Shown in pieces: positions 27,194-37,897 of a stretch of DNA of 64,000 nt. A program made the translations under genes and the position numbers. Below the pieces are notes generated by a model that was not told the origin of the DNA, did no database searches, and saw nothing but the letters and a program-made list of their open reading frames with translations. Within the stretch, counting starts at the first letter, position 1; each line of letters begins with the position of its first letter. The stretch is from Candidatus Saccharibacteria bacterium RIFCSPHIGHO2_12_FULL_44_22 (GTDB lineage: Bacteria; Patescibacteriota; Saccharimonadia; Saccharimonadales; Saccharimonadaceae), in NCBI GenBank assembly GCA_001790515.1, contig MGCS01000010.1, positions 1-64,000 on the forward strand, written 5' to 3'.

Positions 27194-27200
27194 TATTATA
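27194..27200. promoter_or_regulatory. Shared bidirectional -10 region of the atp operon
   Basis: TATTAT (27194-27199, plus) sits 8 nt before the ATG at 27208. The complementary strand reads TATAAT (27200-27195) and suits the minus gene at 27168. The two -10 boxes physically overlap. Confidence 0.55.
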
Positions 27201-27207
27201 TAGGCAG

Positions 27208-27459
27208 ATGAGCACCTCTCCAAATGATAAGGGTGAATCTGCGCCGCCGCCGGATCGATCGACGGTACTTTTATTGCTTGGGACTATTGGCGATACGACA
27301 TGGCGAATGTTCCTCCCGACCCTAGGTTTGGCTGCAATTGGCCTGTATGCCGATAAGGCATACGGTACGAGACCATGGCTTTCGATCGTCGGAGTCATCG
27401 CAGGCGCAACCATCGCAGGGCTTTTGGTTGCCCGACAACTAAAGAAAGTGAACAAATAA
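27208..27459 (+). CDS. AtpZ/AtpI-type small membrane subunit
   Basis: 83 residues from the ATG at 27208. Two hydrophobic helices (about 20-45 and 52-75) separated by a short loop, at the head of an ATP synthase operon, fit the AtpI/AtpZ family that assists c-ring assembly or Mg/Ca transport. Sequence identity to either subgroup is not obvious. It ends 1 nt before atpB and begins the operon from a leaderless start. Confidence 0.65.
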   Translation: MSTSPNDKGESAPPPDRSTVLLLLGTIGDTTWRMFLPTLGLAAIGLYADKAYGTRPWLSIVGVIAGATIAGLLVARQLKKVNK

Positions 27460-27460
27460 T

Positions 27461-28309
27461 ATGATGAACTATTTTGCCGCCACAGAACTCCACATTAGCC
27501 TCGCGGCTGAGACTATTTTTCATATCGGTTCTTTCCCTGTCACGAATTCGATGATACTTGGTGGCTTTGGCGTTATTGTCATGTTAGCGCTGCTCTTTTA
27601 CGCGGCAAGCAAAGTCAAAAAGGGCGGGTATAACCGCTTTATCGGACTACTTCATTGGACATTCGAAGGATTTTTGAACCAAGCCGAAGAAATTATCGGC
27701 GACAAAAAGATCGCCCGCAAAATCTTCCCTCTCGTCATGACGATGTTTTTTACTGTCATTGTAACCTACTGGATTAGTGTGTTGCCTGGTGTCGGTGCAA
27801 TTAGCTGGAACGGTACTCCGCTATTTCGTGGACTGCCGGCTGATCTGAACTTTACATTTGCGCTGGCGATCATAACGGTCGTTGCATCTCAGGTATATGC
27901 CATTCAAAAACATGGTGCCTTTGGAAACGTCAAACGCTACGTCAAAAACCCTCTCAAAGATCCTATTGGTGCGTTCGAAGGTATTTTGGAACTTGTTGGT
28001 GAATTCTCTCGATTGGTCGCACTGAGTTTCCGTTTGTTTGGTAACGCATTTGCCGGTGAAGTGTTGCTCCTCGTCGTTGCAGTGCTCGCTGGTGTCTTCT
28101 CTATCGCCGGGCTGCCGCTCGTCATGGCGTTCGAATTGTTTATTGGATTTATCCAGGCGTACGTCTTCTTTGTCTTGACTCTTATCTTTACATCGCTCGC
28201 TATTCAAACACATGGCGGTCACGACGACCACGAACCAAGCCTGACTTCACCTGATCATTCCCCTGTTGATACGACGAAAAAGCCGTTGGCGGCTGCTCAG
28301 CTGGAATGA
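27461..28309 (+). CDS. atpB: ATP synthase F0 subunit a
   Basis: 282 residues with about six membrane helices. The essential Arg is in the FSRLVALSFRLFGNAFAGE block (SxRLFGN), which faces the c ring and forms the proton half-channels with nearby polar residues. A His/Asp-rich C-terminal tail extends past the last helix. The usual order atpB-E-F-H-A-G-D-C follows. A second ATG two codons on would also serve. Confidence 0.93.
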   Translation: MMNYFAATELHISLAAETIFHIGSFPVTNSMILGGFGVIVMLALLFYAASKVKKGGYNRFIGLLHWTFEGFLNQAEEIIGDKKIARKIFPLVMTMFFTVIVTYWISVLPGVGAISWNGTPLFRGLPADLNFTFALAIITVVASQVYAIQKHGAFGNVKRYVKNPLKDPIGAFEGILELVGEFSRLVALSFRLFGNAFAGEVLLLVVAVLAGVFSIAGLPLVMAFELFIGFIQAYVFFVLTLIFTSLAIQTHGGHDDHEPSLTSPDHSPVDTTKKPLAAAQLE

Positions 28310-28360
28310 TTGACGTAAAGTCAGTATAATTTAGATAATAATTAAAGGAGATAATTAATA

Positions 28361-28570
28361 ATGGAATCACTAGCATTTGGATTGACATACGCACTACCAG
28401 CACTTGGCGCTGCGCTTGGTATTGGATTTATTGGTGCAGCTGCGTTGAACGCGCTTGCTCGTAACCCAGAAAAACTTTCAGACATTCGAACACTCATGAT
28501 CACGGCTATCGTTTTTGCCGATGCACTTGCGATCATTGGTATCATTGTCGCGTTTATCGCTCGTTCATAA
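28361..28570 (+). CDS. atpE: ATP synthase F0 subunit c
   Basis: 69 residues, two helices joined by the polar loop ARNPEKLS. The ion-binding carboxylate is Asp54 in VFADALAIIG. Helix 1 lacks the Gln typical of sodium-type c subunits, so proton coupling is more likely (inference). A clear ribosome site AAAGGAG precedes the ATG by 9 nt, unlike most genes here and fitting the need for many c copies. Confidence 0.93.
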   Translation: MESLAFGLTYALPALGAALGIGFIGAAALNALARNPEKLSDIRTLMITAIVFADALAIIGIIVAFIARS

Positions 28571-28586
28571 GGATTGAATAATCTCA

Positions 28587-29138
28587 ATGGACTATTCTAC
28601 ATCATTTAACACGTTCGCTAACGCAGCGGCCGACCCAGAAAAAACAGGTATCCTTGCATCGCTTGGTATTGACTGGATGCTTTTGGCATTCCAGACGATT
28701 GCCTTTTTAATCTTGGTTGTACTTCTTGGTAAGTTTGTGTACCCAGTCTTTGTTCGAATTATTGACGAACGTCAAGAAAAGATCGATGCAGCGACAAATG
28801 CCGCTGAACAAGCGGAGCAAACTGCTGCTGCGGCTCAAGAAGATGTTGCAAAACTCCTCAAAGAAGCTCGCAAAGAAGCAAGTGCGATAGTTGCAACAGC
28901 CAAGGACGAAGCAAACGCCGCTATCGAAGCTAGCGAGAAGAAAGCAAAGTCACGAGCTGAAAAGATCGTGGCCGATGCGCATGATCAGATCGAAAAAGAT
29001 GTGATTGCCGCGCGAAAAACACTTCACAATGACACGATTGATCTTGTTGCTATGGCGACAGAGAAAATCATCGGCAAAACAATGACTGGTGCGATCGACG
29101 ATAAAGTGATTGCAGCTGCCGTCAAGGAAGCTAAATAA
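28587..29138 (+). CDS. atpF: ATP synthase F0 subunit b
   Basis: 183 residues. One membrane helix (about 27-52) leads to a long Ala/Glu/Lys-rich helix with the right-handed coiled-coil look of the peripheral stalk. It links subunit a to F1 through delta. Upstream gap is 16 nt. Confidence 0.92.
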   Translation: MDYSTSFNTFANAAADPEKTGILASLGIDWMLLAFQTIAFLILVVLLGKFVYPVFVRIIDERQEKIDAATNAAEQAEQTAAAAQEDVAKLLKEARKEASAIVATAKDEANAAIEASEKKAKSRAEKIVADAHDQIEKDVIAARKTLHNDTIDLVAMATEKIIGKTMTGAIDDKVIAAAVKEAK

Positions 29139-29142
29139 CACT

Positions 29143-29529
29143 ATGGCTATTCGTCTGAGTCGCCGAAAAATTGCCAGCTATTACGCTGACGAGCTGATTG
29201 CAGGTCGCGATATTGTTCGCAGCTTGGCTGCGTATCTTGTTGATAGTCGACGCTTGCGCGAAATTGAATTGATCGTTCGCGACATCGAATCAGCACTTGC
29301 CGATCGCGGTGTCGTCGTGGCCGATGTGACAACAAGTCGCTCATTGACTGATCAGGCAAAAACGGCGATTCAGACGTACATCAAAGCGACAACGGGTGCA
29401 AAGTCAATCGAACTTCGTCAATTAATAGATGACGATCTGATTGGTGGCGTTAAAGTCGCTGTGCCTGGTCGCGAGCTTGATGCGACGATCCGTCATCGAC
29501 TGAATCTATTGAAAGCAACTAAAGTCTAA
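29143..29529 (+). CDS. atpH: ATP synthase F1 subunit delta (short)
   Basis: 128 residues from the ATG at 29143; typical delta is about 175-180. The C-terminal signature DDDLIGGVKVAVPGRELD is intact, but the N-terminal six-helix domain that binds the top of alpha is strongly shortened. An ATG at 29110 lies inside atpF and is less likely. Position between b and alpha confirms identity. Confidence 0.85.
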   Translation: MAIRLSRRKIASYYADELIAGRDIVRSLAAYLVDSRRLREIELIVRDIESALADRGVVVADVTTSRSLTDQAKTAIQTYIKATTGAKSIELRQLIDDDLIGGVKVAVPGRELDATIRHRLNLLKATKV

Positions 29530-29554
29530 GAACTAAGATATTAAGGGAGAAATA

Positions 29555-31090
29555 ATGGCTGAATTATCGGTAACAGAACTGAGCAAGGACTTGCGAGACG
29601 CAATCGCTCAGTTAGAAGTAGCCGGCGACCTCGAAACAGTCGGTGTTGTAACTCGCGTCGGTGACGGTGTTGCATGGGTGCATGGACTACGAAGCGCTGG
29701 ATATAGCGAAGTATTACAAATTGAAACCGTAGACGGCATCGTTGAGGCGTTTACGCTAAACTTGAACGAAGACGAAATCGGTGCGGTGCTACTTGGTAGT
29801 GACGAAGGAGTCTCGGCTGGCGCGAAGGTGACGTTGAAAGGAACTGTCCTTGACGTTCCTGTCGGCCCAGAACTATTAGGTCGCGTGGTTGATCCACTCG
29901 GAAATCCTATTGATGGTGGTCCAGCAATCAAAACAAAGCAGCGTGGACTTGTCGAACGAGAAGCAGTCGGTGTACTCGGTCGTAAGCACGTTCACGAACC
30001 TATGATGACGGGAATTATGGCAATTGATGCGATGTTCCCTATCGGTCGTGGTCAGCGAGAGTTGATCATTGGTGACCGCCAGACTGGTAAAACAGCCATT
30101 GCAATCGATACGATGATTAACCAAGGTCGTCAAAAGACCGGGGTTATTAATGTCTATGTTGCGATTGGACAAAAACTTTCCAAGGTTGCTCGTTTAGTTG
30201 AACGCCTGAAAGAAGAAGGCGTCATGGATCAAACGATTATCGTTGCGACTGGTCCGTCTGACCCAGCATCACTCCTGTATCTAGCGCCATATGCTGCAAC
30301 AGCTATGGGTGAATACTTCCGTGACAACAAACAACACGCGCTTATGATCTATGACGATCTAACGAAGCACGCTGTTGCCTACCGACAGATGTCACTCCTT
30401 CTTCGCCGTCCACCAGGACGCGAAGCATTCCCAGGTGACGTGTTTTACCTCCACTCACGCCTTCTTGAACGATCAGCGAAACTTTCTGATGATCTTGGTG
30501 CCGGTTCATTGACTGCGCTTCCTATCATCGAAACTCAAGCTGGCGACATTAGTGCCTACGTTCCAACGAACGTGATTTCGATCACCGATGGCCAGATCTT
30601 CCTGGAAACTGATCTGTTTAATCAAGGTATTCGACCAGCAATCAGCGCCGGACTATCCGTGTCGCGTGTTGGTGGTGATGCACAAACCAAAGCAGTTAAA
30701 TCTGTCGGTTCACACTTAAAGCTTGGCCTTTCTCAGTTCCGCGAACTAGCGTCATTTGCACAGTTTGGTAGCGACCTAGACGAAGCAACAAAAAGCCAGA
30801 TCGATCGCGGTCAGCGTTTGACGGAACTTCTAAAGCAACACCAATACACTCCGGCGGGTGTATGGGAGCAAGTTGCGAGTATCTATGCGGTATCTGAAGG
30901 TATCTTCGATAAAGTACCTGTTGCAAAGATCAAAGAAGCGCAAACTGCCCTATTGACTCGTTTGTGGACTGATCACAAAAAAGACATGCAAGAACTTAAT
31001 AAGGGTGGCGAGAAAATCAACGGTGATTCGCCGTTTGCTAAGTTGATCGAAAAGGCTGCGAAATCCGTCGTAAAGGGATTTGAGGATTAA
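29555..31090 (+). CDS. atpA: ATP synthase F1 subunit alpha
   Basis: 511 residues, full length. Walker A is GDRQTGKT near residue 172. The conserved [20 protein letters not shown] block and the arginine finger region ([13 protein letters not shown]) are present. It is the non-catalytic nucleotide-binding subunit of the F1 head. GGGAG lies 8-12 nt before the ATG. Confidence 0.97.
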   Translation: MAELSVTELSKDLRDAIAQLEVAGDLETVGVVTRVGDGVAWVHGLRSAGYSEVLQIETVDGIVEAFTLNLNEDEIGAVLLGSDEGVSAGAKVTLKGTVLDVPVGPELLGRVVDPLGNPIDGGPAIKTKQRGLVEREAVGVLGRKHVHEPMMTGIMAIDAMFPIGRGQRELIIGDRQTGKTAIAIDTMINQGRQKTGVINVYVAIGQKLSKVARLVERLKEEGVMDQTIIVATGPSDPASLLYLAPYAATAMGEYFRDNKQHALMIYDDLTKHAVAYRQMSLLLRRPPGREAFPGDVFYLHSRLLERSAKLSDDLGAGSLTALPIIETQAGDISAYVPTNVISITDGQIFLETDLFNQGIRPAISAGLSVSRVGGDAQTKAVKSVGSHLKLGLSQFRELASFAQFGSDLDEATKSQIDRGQRLTELLKQHQYTPAGVWEQVASIYAVSEGIFDKVPVAKIKEAQTALLTRLWTDHKKDMQELNKGGEKINGDSPFAKLIEKAAKSVVKGFED

Positions 31091-31093
31091 TAC

Positions 31094-31958
31094 ATGGCTT
31101 CAACTCAGCAACTAAAGGGACGTATCCGCTCGGTAAAATCAACCAAGCAGATTACGAAAGCGATGCAGTTGGTTGCTGCCAGTAAGATGCGACGTGCTCA
31201 AGAAGCTGAAAAGGCATCTGCGCCGTATACTCGTGCAGCTAATGAGTTGTTGACGCATCTTGCAAGTCAGGGTGTGACAAAAGGTCATCCACTATTCGAA
31301 ATTCGTGATCAAATCCGATCACGACTGCTGATTGTTGTCGCAACAGACAAAGGTTTGGCCGGTGCATACGATTCAAATATCTTGAAATTGTATGCAAAAC
31401 AACTGATTGCTGACGATCAAGCTGGTGTAAAGAACGAGACAATTACAATTGGTCGTCGTGCGAATCGTTTCGCATCCCGCATCAAGGGCACGAAAGTTAT
31501 CGCGGCCTATCAAGACTTGCCTGACGATCCAGCTGGTAGTCAGTTGCGGGCAATCGTCGATATGGCCCGCGAGAAATTCGAAGCTGGTGAAGTTGACGCG
31601 GTTGATATTCTGTATACGGAATTCATCACGAGCGTTAACCAGATGCCAATGATGCAGCGTGTTATGCCTGCAGGCTACGAGATCACCGAAGTAACGGATG
31701 AAATCAAAGAAGCGTTGTTCGAACCAAGTGCCGAAGAAGTACTCGAAGCTGTCACCTATCGATTGATCGAGGCGCAGGTCTATCACGCACTTCTGACTGC
31801 TCGTGCATCAGAATACATGATGCGAATGATGGCGATGAAGAATGCAACAGATAATGCCAATGATTTGATCGATGACCTGACGCTTGCAATGAATAAAGCC
31901 CGTCAGGGTGCCATCACGCAAGAACTGGCAGAGATCAGTGGTGGTGTGGAGGCGCTTA

Positions 31959-31966
<8 letters not shown>
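31094..31966 (+). CDS. atpG: ATP synthase F1 subunit gamma
   Basis: 290 residues. The N-terminal RIRSVKSTKQITKAMQLVAASKMRRA and C-terminal ENATDNAND-like helices form the central rotor shaft; the VATDKGLAGAYDSN block marks the Rossmann-like middle. It starts 3 nt after atpA. Its stop overlaps the start of a small unknown gene by 8 nt. Confidence 0.95.
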
Positions 31967-33534
<1,568 letters not shown>

Positions 33535-33540
33535 TCAGTC

Positions 33541-33963
33541 GTGAAATTCCAACTGATAACCCTTTTAGGTGTAAAAGTTGACCAAGATGTCTATGAAGTC
33601 ATCTTGCCGACAGCCGATGGTGAAATCGCAGTATTTCCAGGCCACGAACCGTTAGTCAGCTTGGCGGTTCCTGGTGCGATTGCTGTTCGTCATAATAAGG
33701 GCGACGCCGACGACAAACTAGAATACTTCGCGATTAGCGGTGGTGTTATCGAAGTGTCGCAGGAAATCCTAAAGGTACTTGTTGATGAGGCAGATAGCGG
33801 TGAGGACATCGTCGAAGCTGAAAGTAAGGCTGCTCTTGAACGTGCACTCAAGGCGCGAGACAACGCAACGAATCAAGTTGAACTTGAAAAAGCACACCAA
33901 CTGGTCGATCGTCATGCGGTGCGACTAAAGGTTGCTGATCTTCGTCGTCGACATCGTCGATAG
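33541..33963 (+). CDS. atpC: ATP synthase F1 subunit epsilon
   Basis: 140 residues, GTG start at 33541. The N-terminal beta-barrel (ILPTADGEIAVFPGHEPLVS, GGVIEVS) and a C-terminal two-helix domain ending in a basic tail are present. It couples the rotor to F1 and may inhibit ATP hydrolysis. It is the last gene of the operon and is followed by a terminator. Confidence 0.92.
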   Translation: MKFQLITLLGVKVDQDVYEVILPTADGEIAVFPGHEPLVSLAVPGAIAVRHNKGDADDKLEYFAISGGVIEVSQEILKVLVDEADSGEDIVEAESKAALERALKARDNATNQVELEKAHQLVDRHAVRLKVADLRRRHRR

Positions 33964-33989
33964 TAGGTCTACTCTTTTGACACTTGCCT

Positions 33990-34016
33990 ACTGAGCCCTA
34001 TGTGGGCTCAGTTTGA
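33990..34016 (+). terminator. Terminator of the atp operon
   Basis: ACTGAGCCC (33990-33998) pairs with GGGCTCAGT (34004-34012) around TATGT, followed by TTGAGT. Confidence 0.8.
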
Positions 34017-34030
34017 GTATGTAGTCGTTG

Positions 34031-34342
34031 TCATCCTGAACTTGTTTCAGGATCCAATCCTCATCCATTCAACTAACCGTACTCCCTTATGTTCCTTTTT
34101 ACGAAAGAACCAAACCGTCTTCTTTTCATTATCGAACGAAAAGAAGCAAAAGAACTAGTGACGGCTTCACCACGCGGATATACACCCTAATTACCAATAA
34201 TCGGAATCTGCGGAACTCGCGCCGACATGTGATGTCGGGCTCAGACAGTCCTCGATTCACGACTATCGTTACTCAGGCTGTTTTCCGGAGGCTGCAGATG
34301 TCACGATAAGTTGATGACATAATGACGCAGTAGGGCTGCGAA
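34031..34342 (+). repeat. Dispersed structured repeat, copy 1
   Basis: About 312 bp sharing the same order of conserved blocks with 48561-48872 (for example GTGACGGCTTCAC, CTGCGGAACTCG, CAGTCCTCG, TTTTCCGG and ACGCAGTAG). Stem-loops inside are conserved in pairing although not in sequence (see findings). It lies between the convergent ends of atpC and the 34439 gene. No credible ORF spans it. Confidence 0.8.
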
Positions 34343-34361
34343 TGATGAATGCAATTCAAAT

Positions 34362-34417
34362 GACCCTGCCGGGACCTGCTTCGCCTTGCGGCAATGCTGA
34401 TCCTGACAGGGTCTTTT
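34362..34417. terminator. Bidirectional hairpin terminator
   Basis: GACCCTG (34362-34368) pairs with CAGGGTC (34407-34413), followed on the plus strand by TTTTG. An inner GC-rich arm lies in the loop. It closes the minus-strand gene ending at 34439 and could stop readthrough from the repeat. Confidence 0.65.
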
Positions 34418-34438
34418 GAGCTAATGGTGCTCCGCTGT

Positions 34439-34966
34439 TCAGGCTGGCTGATGTGCCCGCTGATCCAGCAAAATGTTCTCCGGATAGTAATCCGGCATCT
34501 GTTCGCCGAGGGTGTTGCACTCGGCGAACGTCGGACGAACCACGTCACGAGCGGTTGTTGCCAACCGTTCGATCTTCGCGTCGTCATCGAACTGTGTCCG
34601 AGTGAGTGTGACGGTACCGCCATTCTCACCTGGAGTCAGCCAGGGCCCGGTGATGAGAATCTCATCTCCGGCGTTCATTAGGCGCGGCACTGTGATCGGG
34701 TCGGAGAGATACTTCTCTCCGAATGATCCCTGATCGAGGACGTAGCGAAGCGCGTAAGCTCCATCGACTTCGGCAGTTCCGAGGCCTTTGACGACTGCGT
34801 CAGCGCAGGTGTTTCCACCTTTGATGACGTAACTCGAGGTGGTTTCGTCGGATTGAAGTGGACTTGCTCCTGCAACGCCAAAGCTCGCCCAGACCGTTCC
34901 TCCAACGAACACCAGTCCGATGATTCCTACGGCAATTTTACCGAGGATTTCTCCGATTCGATTCAA
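34439..34966 (-). CDS. Membrane-anchored extracytoplasmic protein, unknown, TTG start
   Basis: 175 residues starting at TTG 34966. One membrane helix (about 8-32, GKIAVGIIGLVFVGG) is followed by a soluble domain with two cysteines. The TTG follows a textbook GGAGGAG with 6-nt spacing. An ATG at 35017 in frame would fall on the transcription start predicted from the promoter at 35023-35051, and two hairpins (GAGC/GCTC, ACCGC/GCGGT) lie between, so they are better read as leader. Codon use is GC-rich compared with atpC. No homologue recognised. Confidence 0.7.
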   Translation of the reverse strand: MNRIGEILGKIAVGIIGLVFVGGTVWASFGVAGASPLQSDETTSSYVIKGGNTCADAVVKGLGTAEVDGAYALRYVLDQGSFGEKYLSDPITVPRLMNAGDEILITGPWLTPGENGGTVTLTRTQFDDDAKIERLATTARDVVRPTFAECNTLGEQMPDYYPENILLDQRAHQPA

Positions 34967-35022
34967 TGTAATCTCCTCCGTTGAGGACCGCTTTTGCGGT
35001 TTGAGCACCATGCTCATATTTT

Positions 35023-35051
35023 ATTATAGCATAAAAGCTATGAAGTGTAAA
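35023..35051 (-). promoter_or_regulatory. Promoter with 17-bp spacer for the 34966 gene
   Basis: On the minus strand TTTACA (35051-35046), 17 bp, TATAAT (35028-35023). The predicted start of transcription falls at about 35016, leaving a hairpin-bearing leader of about 50 nt. Confidence 0.75.
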
Positions 35052-35146
35052 TACTAACTTCTCTCTACCGCTTAAACGATTGCCAACACTTGCAGTCAAA
35101 ATACGCTACAATATACAAAGAATAAAGTATAAAAAGAGATATCTAT

Positions 35147-36064
35147 ATGGACGAACAATCAAAACAGACTACTCGCATTGTTGGCGCCGGTAAAATGACA
35201 ACCGGTAGCTGGCCTGGAGCGGTGGATGGAAGCACCACAACGATTACGACGGACGAGATTATAGACCGTTTAGATGACTTCTATGTTGCGACCAGTTTCA
35301 CCGCAGCGACTCGCTGTATTGACGGTCGTCATGATCCAAATCTAGATGAATCAAAGTTAGGTGCACAGATGCCAGGCGGTGCACCCGGTGCCGCTCTTGC
35401 CCATAGGCTGGGTGTGGACAGTGAGGATATCACGCGAGCAACTTTCATCAATGATGCCGAGACGATGATCGATACTTTTATGCGATTCGATCTTACTCCG
35501 GGTGGGCATAAAGATGATCAGGCGTCTGATGGCCATGTTGGATGTGGCGCGCTGGACAGTATGGAAGCGATCGTTACGAACATGACCGACCCGCGCTACG
35601 TCGAAGATCATAAACGTGTCGTCAAAACACTTCTGGATACCGATTTTCAGCGCGACGACTACTTGCGCATATTAGGCGCAGCACTCGTACTGCGTAGTCG
35701 ATCTGATGAGTATTTCAAAGGCACTGGAGAGGTGCTGGATATTCTTGAACATCGTGCACCAGGCAGCATTGCAACACTTGAAGGTACGCACAAAGAAGCC
35801 TTTGTGTTTGTGAACCTTGTCGAGGACACAACGTTCTCGTCAAACAGATTTAGTGAGGCATTTGGCGTGCAAGCGTTCGGGTATGATCTATGGCGTTCAA
35901 AGCAGCTTGCATCGCAACTTTTTGGGTTTAGCCCGCACGATGCTCGATATGCTAGGTTTGTCCACGCGCGCGTCATGCTGACGGTCGCGACACTTATGAC
36001 GCTAACAAATGGAACACAGCGATTATTCATACGACTCCCTGACGATCAAACTATCGCGCTGTAG
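35147..36064 (+). CDS. Zeta-class (cadmium-type, CDCA-like) carbonic anhydrase homologue
   Basis: 305 residues. The blocks CIDGRHDPN, QMPGGAPGAALAHRLGV, HKDDQASDGHVGCG and FVFVNLVEDTTF follow the order and wording known from the diatom CDCA repeats (CVDGR, KMPGG, HGDHSSDMLGCG, VVYINLVENKT). Proposed metal ligands are Cys57, His121 (or His130) and Cys133. The family hydrates CO2 with Cd or Zn. A single domain is present, where diatom CDCA has several. No signal peptide is present, so it is cytoplasmic. The assignment rests on remembered motifs, not a search. Confidence 0.7.
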   Translation: MDEQSKQTTRIVGAGKMTTGSWPGAVDGSTTTITTDEIIDRLDDFYVATSFTAATRCIDGRHDPNLDESKLGAQMPGGAPGAALAHRLGVDSEDITRATFINDAETMIDTFMRFDLTPGGHKDDQASDGHVGCGALDSMEAIVTNMTDPRYVEDHKRVVKTLLDTDFQRDDYLRILGAALVLRSRSDEYFKGTGEVLDILEHRAPGSIATLEGTHKEAFVFVNLVEDTTFSSNRFSEAFGVQAFGYDLWRSKQLASQLFGFSPHDARYARFVHARVMLTVATLMTLTNGTQRLFIRLPDDQTIAL

Positions 36065-36089
36065 TTTTATCAGTGATGACGAGTAGTTG

Positions 36090-37451
36090 TTAGCTCTTTC
36101 GGTTGATATATAACATATCAGCATAAGACTGCCACCACTGCCCTGCTGGTGGCGCGCCACTACCGCAGGCACCATCGCTATCTCCTGGGGTCTTGATCCA
36201 TAAGTATGCATCCACTAGCGATTTACCGGTTGCCAGCGTTGGTGCTTCGCCTAGTCCGCGGCCTGCGGGATTACACCACTCATTATTTGTCGATGCTCCA
36301 TTGCCATTGCGACTTGTATCAACGACGAAGTGTTTATCACCTACTTTTGCTGACAATGAATTGCCATATGTTATGCTTTCGCTGGTTGTGCGAAAATTGG
36401 ACACATTCAAGCTAAAGCCATTTGCTTTGGCGATGCCTGCCGATTTCAATCTTGTGGCCATTGTCGCAGTCGATTGCCAATCAGAGTGTCCTGCATCAAT
36501 ATAGACTCGCGACTGGACGGTTTTTACTATACTGACAACCTGTGAGATGGCGTTTATACGCTGATGACGCTCGCTACTACTGAGGCAGTCCATGGCCGCC
36601 AGCGCATCCGGCTCGACAATAATAGTTACGTTTCGGCCGTTGATTCCGTCTGCGACTTGTCGCACCCAGTCAATATACTTGTCATACGTGGTCGCGCCGC
36701 CCGCCGAATAGTTTCCGCAGTCACGTCCGGGGATGTTATACATAACGATTGTCGGCGTTGCATTTGCTGCAGTTGCTCTCGATATATAATTATCCACATC
36801 ACTACTTACGTTAGTATTCCAATCTCCATACCAGTGGGCCGTCGATTGTTTTGCCATATATTGCAATGATTGGTTTTGCGGATTTCGACTCAGTTGTTTT
36901 GCAACTGTACCCTCTGAATCAACATACAATACATCATGGGTGAGTTTTGGAGACACCGGAATGAGTTCAGGCGTACTGGTAGTTTGCGACGGAGGTACTG
37001 TAGCGCTTGTTTGTAGAGGCGGTGTTCCTTTGTTAATGACAAGAGAACTTTCGATCGGACGCCAGCCGTCTTTTAGCAGTGCAATATAACGAATAACATA
37101 TCTGTTATCCTGTTGCCAATTCCAGGTGCTGGTGTCAATTACCGCCATTGACACTCCGGTTGACACACTTGTTGTCATTTTGTTCCATTCGCCATTTCCG
37201 ACAGCCCAGAACATTTCATATGTGTCGGGTAATGCTCCGTCTACTTGTGACGACAATGTAACCAAACCTGTATGATAGCTGTTATCTATTGGTGACGTTG
37301 GTTGTACTGTCGGTAGCGATTGAGCATGCACCTGTTGATGTTTGCTATTAAAGACAAATGCGGCTAACGTAATAGCGACTGCAGCGCAAGCGCTTATGGC
37401 CATTACAAGTACTGTATAGCGGTGGACTTTGTTGAATGAGATTCGTAACAT
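36090..37451 (-). CDS. Secreted glycoside hydrolase family 6 (beta-1,4-glucanase)
   Basis: 453 residues from ATG 37451, preceded by a strong AAGGAGG with 5-nt spacing (a GTG two codons earlier is part of that site). A signal or anchor helix (about 14-36) leads to an extracellular beta-rich domain (about 55-140), a Pro/Thr linker and a GH6 catalytic domain (about 165-453). GH6 motifs: YNIPGRDCGNY, IVEPDALA, YIDAGHSDW, WCNPAGRGLG and LWIKTPGDSDG. GH6 enzymes cut beta-1,4-glucan by inversion. For a host-dependent bacterium this points to attack on cellulose-like or envelope polysaccharide outside the cell. Confidence 0.88.
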   Translation of the reverse strand: MLRISFNKVHRYTVLVMAISACAAVAITLAAFVFNSKHQQVHAQSLPTVQPTSPIDNSYHTGLVTLSSQVDGALPDTYEMFWAVGNGEWNKMTTSVSTGVSMAVIDTSTWNWQQDNRYVIRYIALLKDGWRPIESSLVINKGTPPLQTSATVPPSQTTSTPELIPVSPKLTHDVLYVDSEGTVAKQLSRNPQNQSLQYMAKQSTAHWYGDWNTNVSSDVDNYISRATAANATPTIVMYNIPGRDCGNYSAGGATTYDKYIDWVRQVADGINGRNVTIIVEPDALAAMDCLSSSERHQRINAISQVVSIVKTVQSRVYIDAGHSDWQSTATMATRLKSAGIAKANGFSLNVSNFRTTSESITYGNSLSAKVGDKHFVVDTSRNGNGASTNNEWCNPAGRGLGEAPTLATGKSLVDAYLWIKTPGDSDGACGSGAPPAGQWWQSYADMLYINRKS

Positions 37452-37602
37452 TTTCACCTCCTTATCATTCCACTATGACAAATAACCGAACATCGCGCAA
37501 CATTTTGACATTAATGAAATAACGCTGAATAAAAATGCTTGTGTTTCAAAAAAGGATGGAGTACAATGGCCGTAACATAGCTATAAACAAAAAAGGATTC
37601 AC

Positions 37603-37896
37603 ATGGATTCGCAGCAAAGTAAATCAAAAACAAAGTTATTCGTAGTAATAGGTAGTCTAGTGGCACTGCTGATCGTTGCAGGCGCAGCGTATGCTATTTA
37701 TCTTACCGCTACTATGGAAACACAAGAACAAGCTCAGCAAAACTCATCCGAAACACAGTCAGATGAAGTCACAGTAACCGAACAGTCGCTCAAACAAGAT
37801 CTTACGGACATTAACACATCAGTAAATGAACAAAAAGCGACACATGAAGCAGCAAAAAAAATCGTCAATGAAACACAAGTAAAGGTAGCGAAATAA
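37603..37896 (+). CDS. Small membrane-anchored protein (pair 2, small partner)
   Basis: 97 residues. A membrane helix at about 11-34 leads to a Gln/Glu/Thr-rich helical tail likely to form a coiled coil. It ends 1 nt before the next gene, so the two form a unit like 25919-26882 but in the opposite order. Function unknown. Confidence 0.65.
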   Translation: MDSQQSKSKTKLFVVIGSLVALLIVAGAAYAIYLTATMETQEQAQQNSSETQSDEVTVTEQSLKQDLTDINTSVNEQKATHEAAKKIVNETQVKVAK

Positions 37897-37897
37897 T

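Noticed and set aside
34090-34146. Possible CRISPR-like or simple repeat in the 34 kb spacer
   Set aside because: No regularly spaced direct repeats; the structure is a set of unique hairpins shared with a single second copy.
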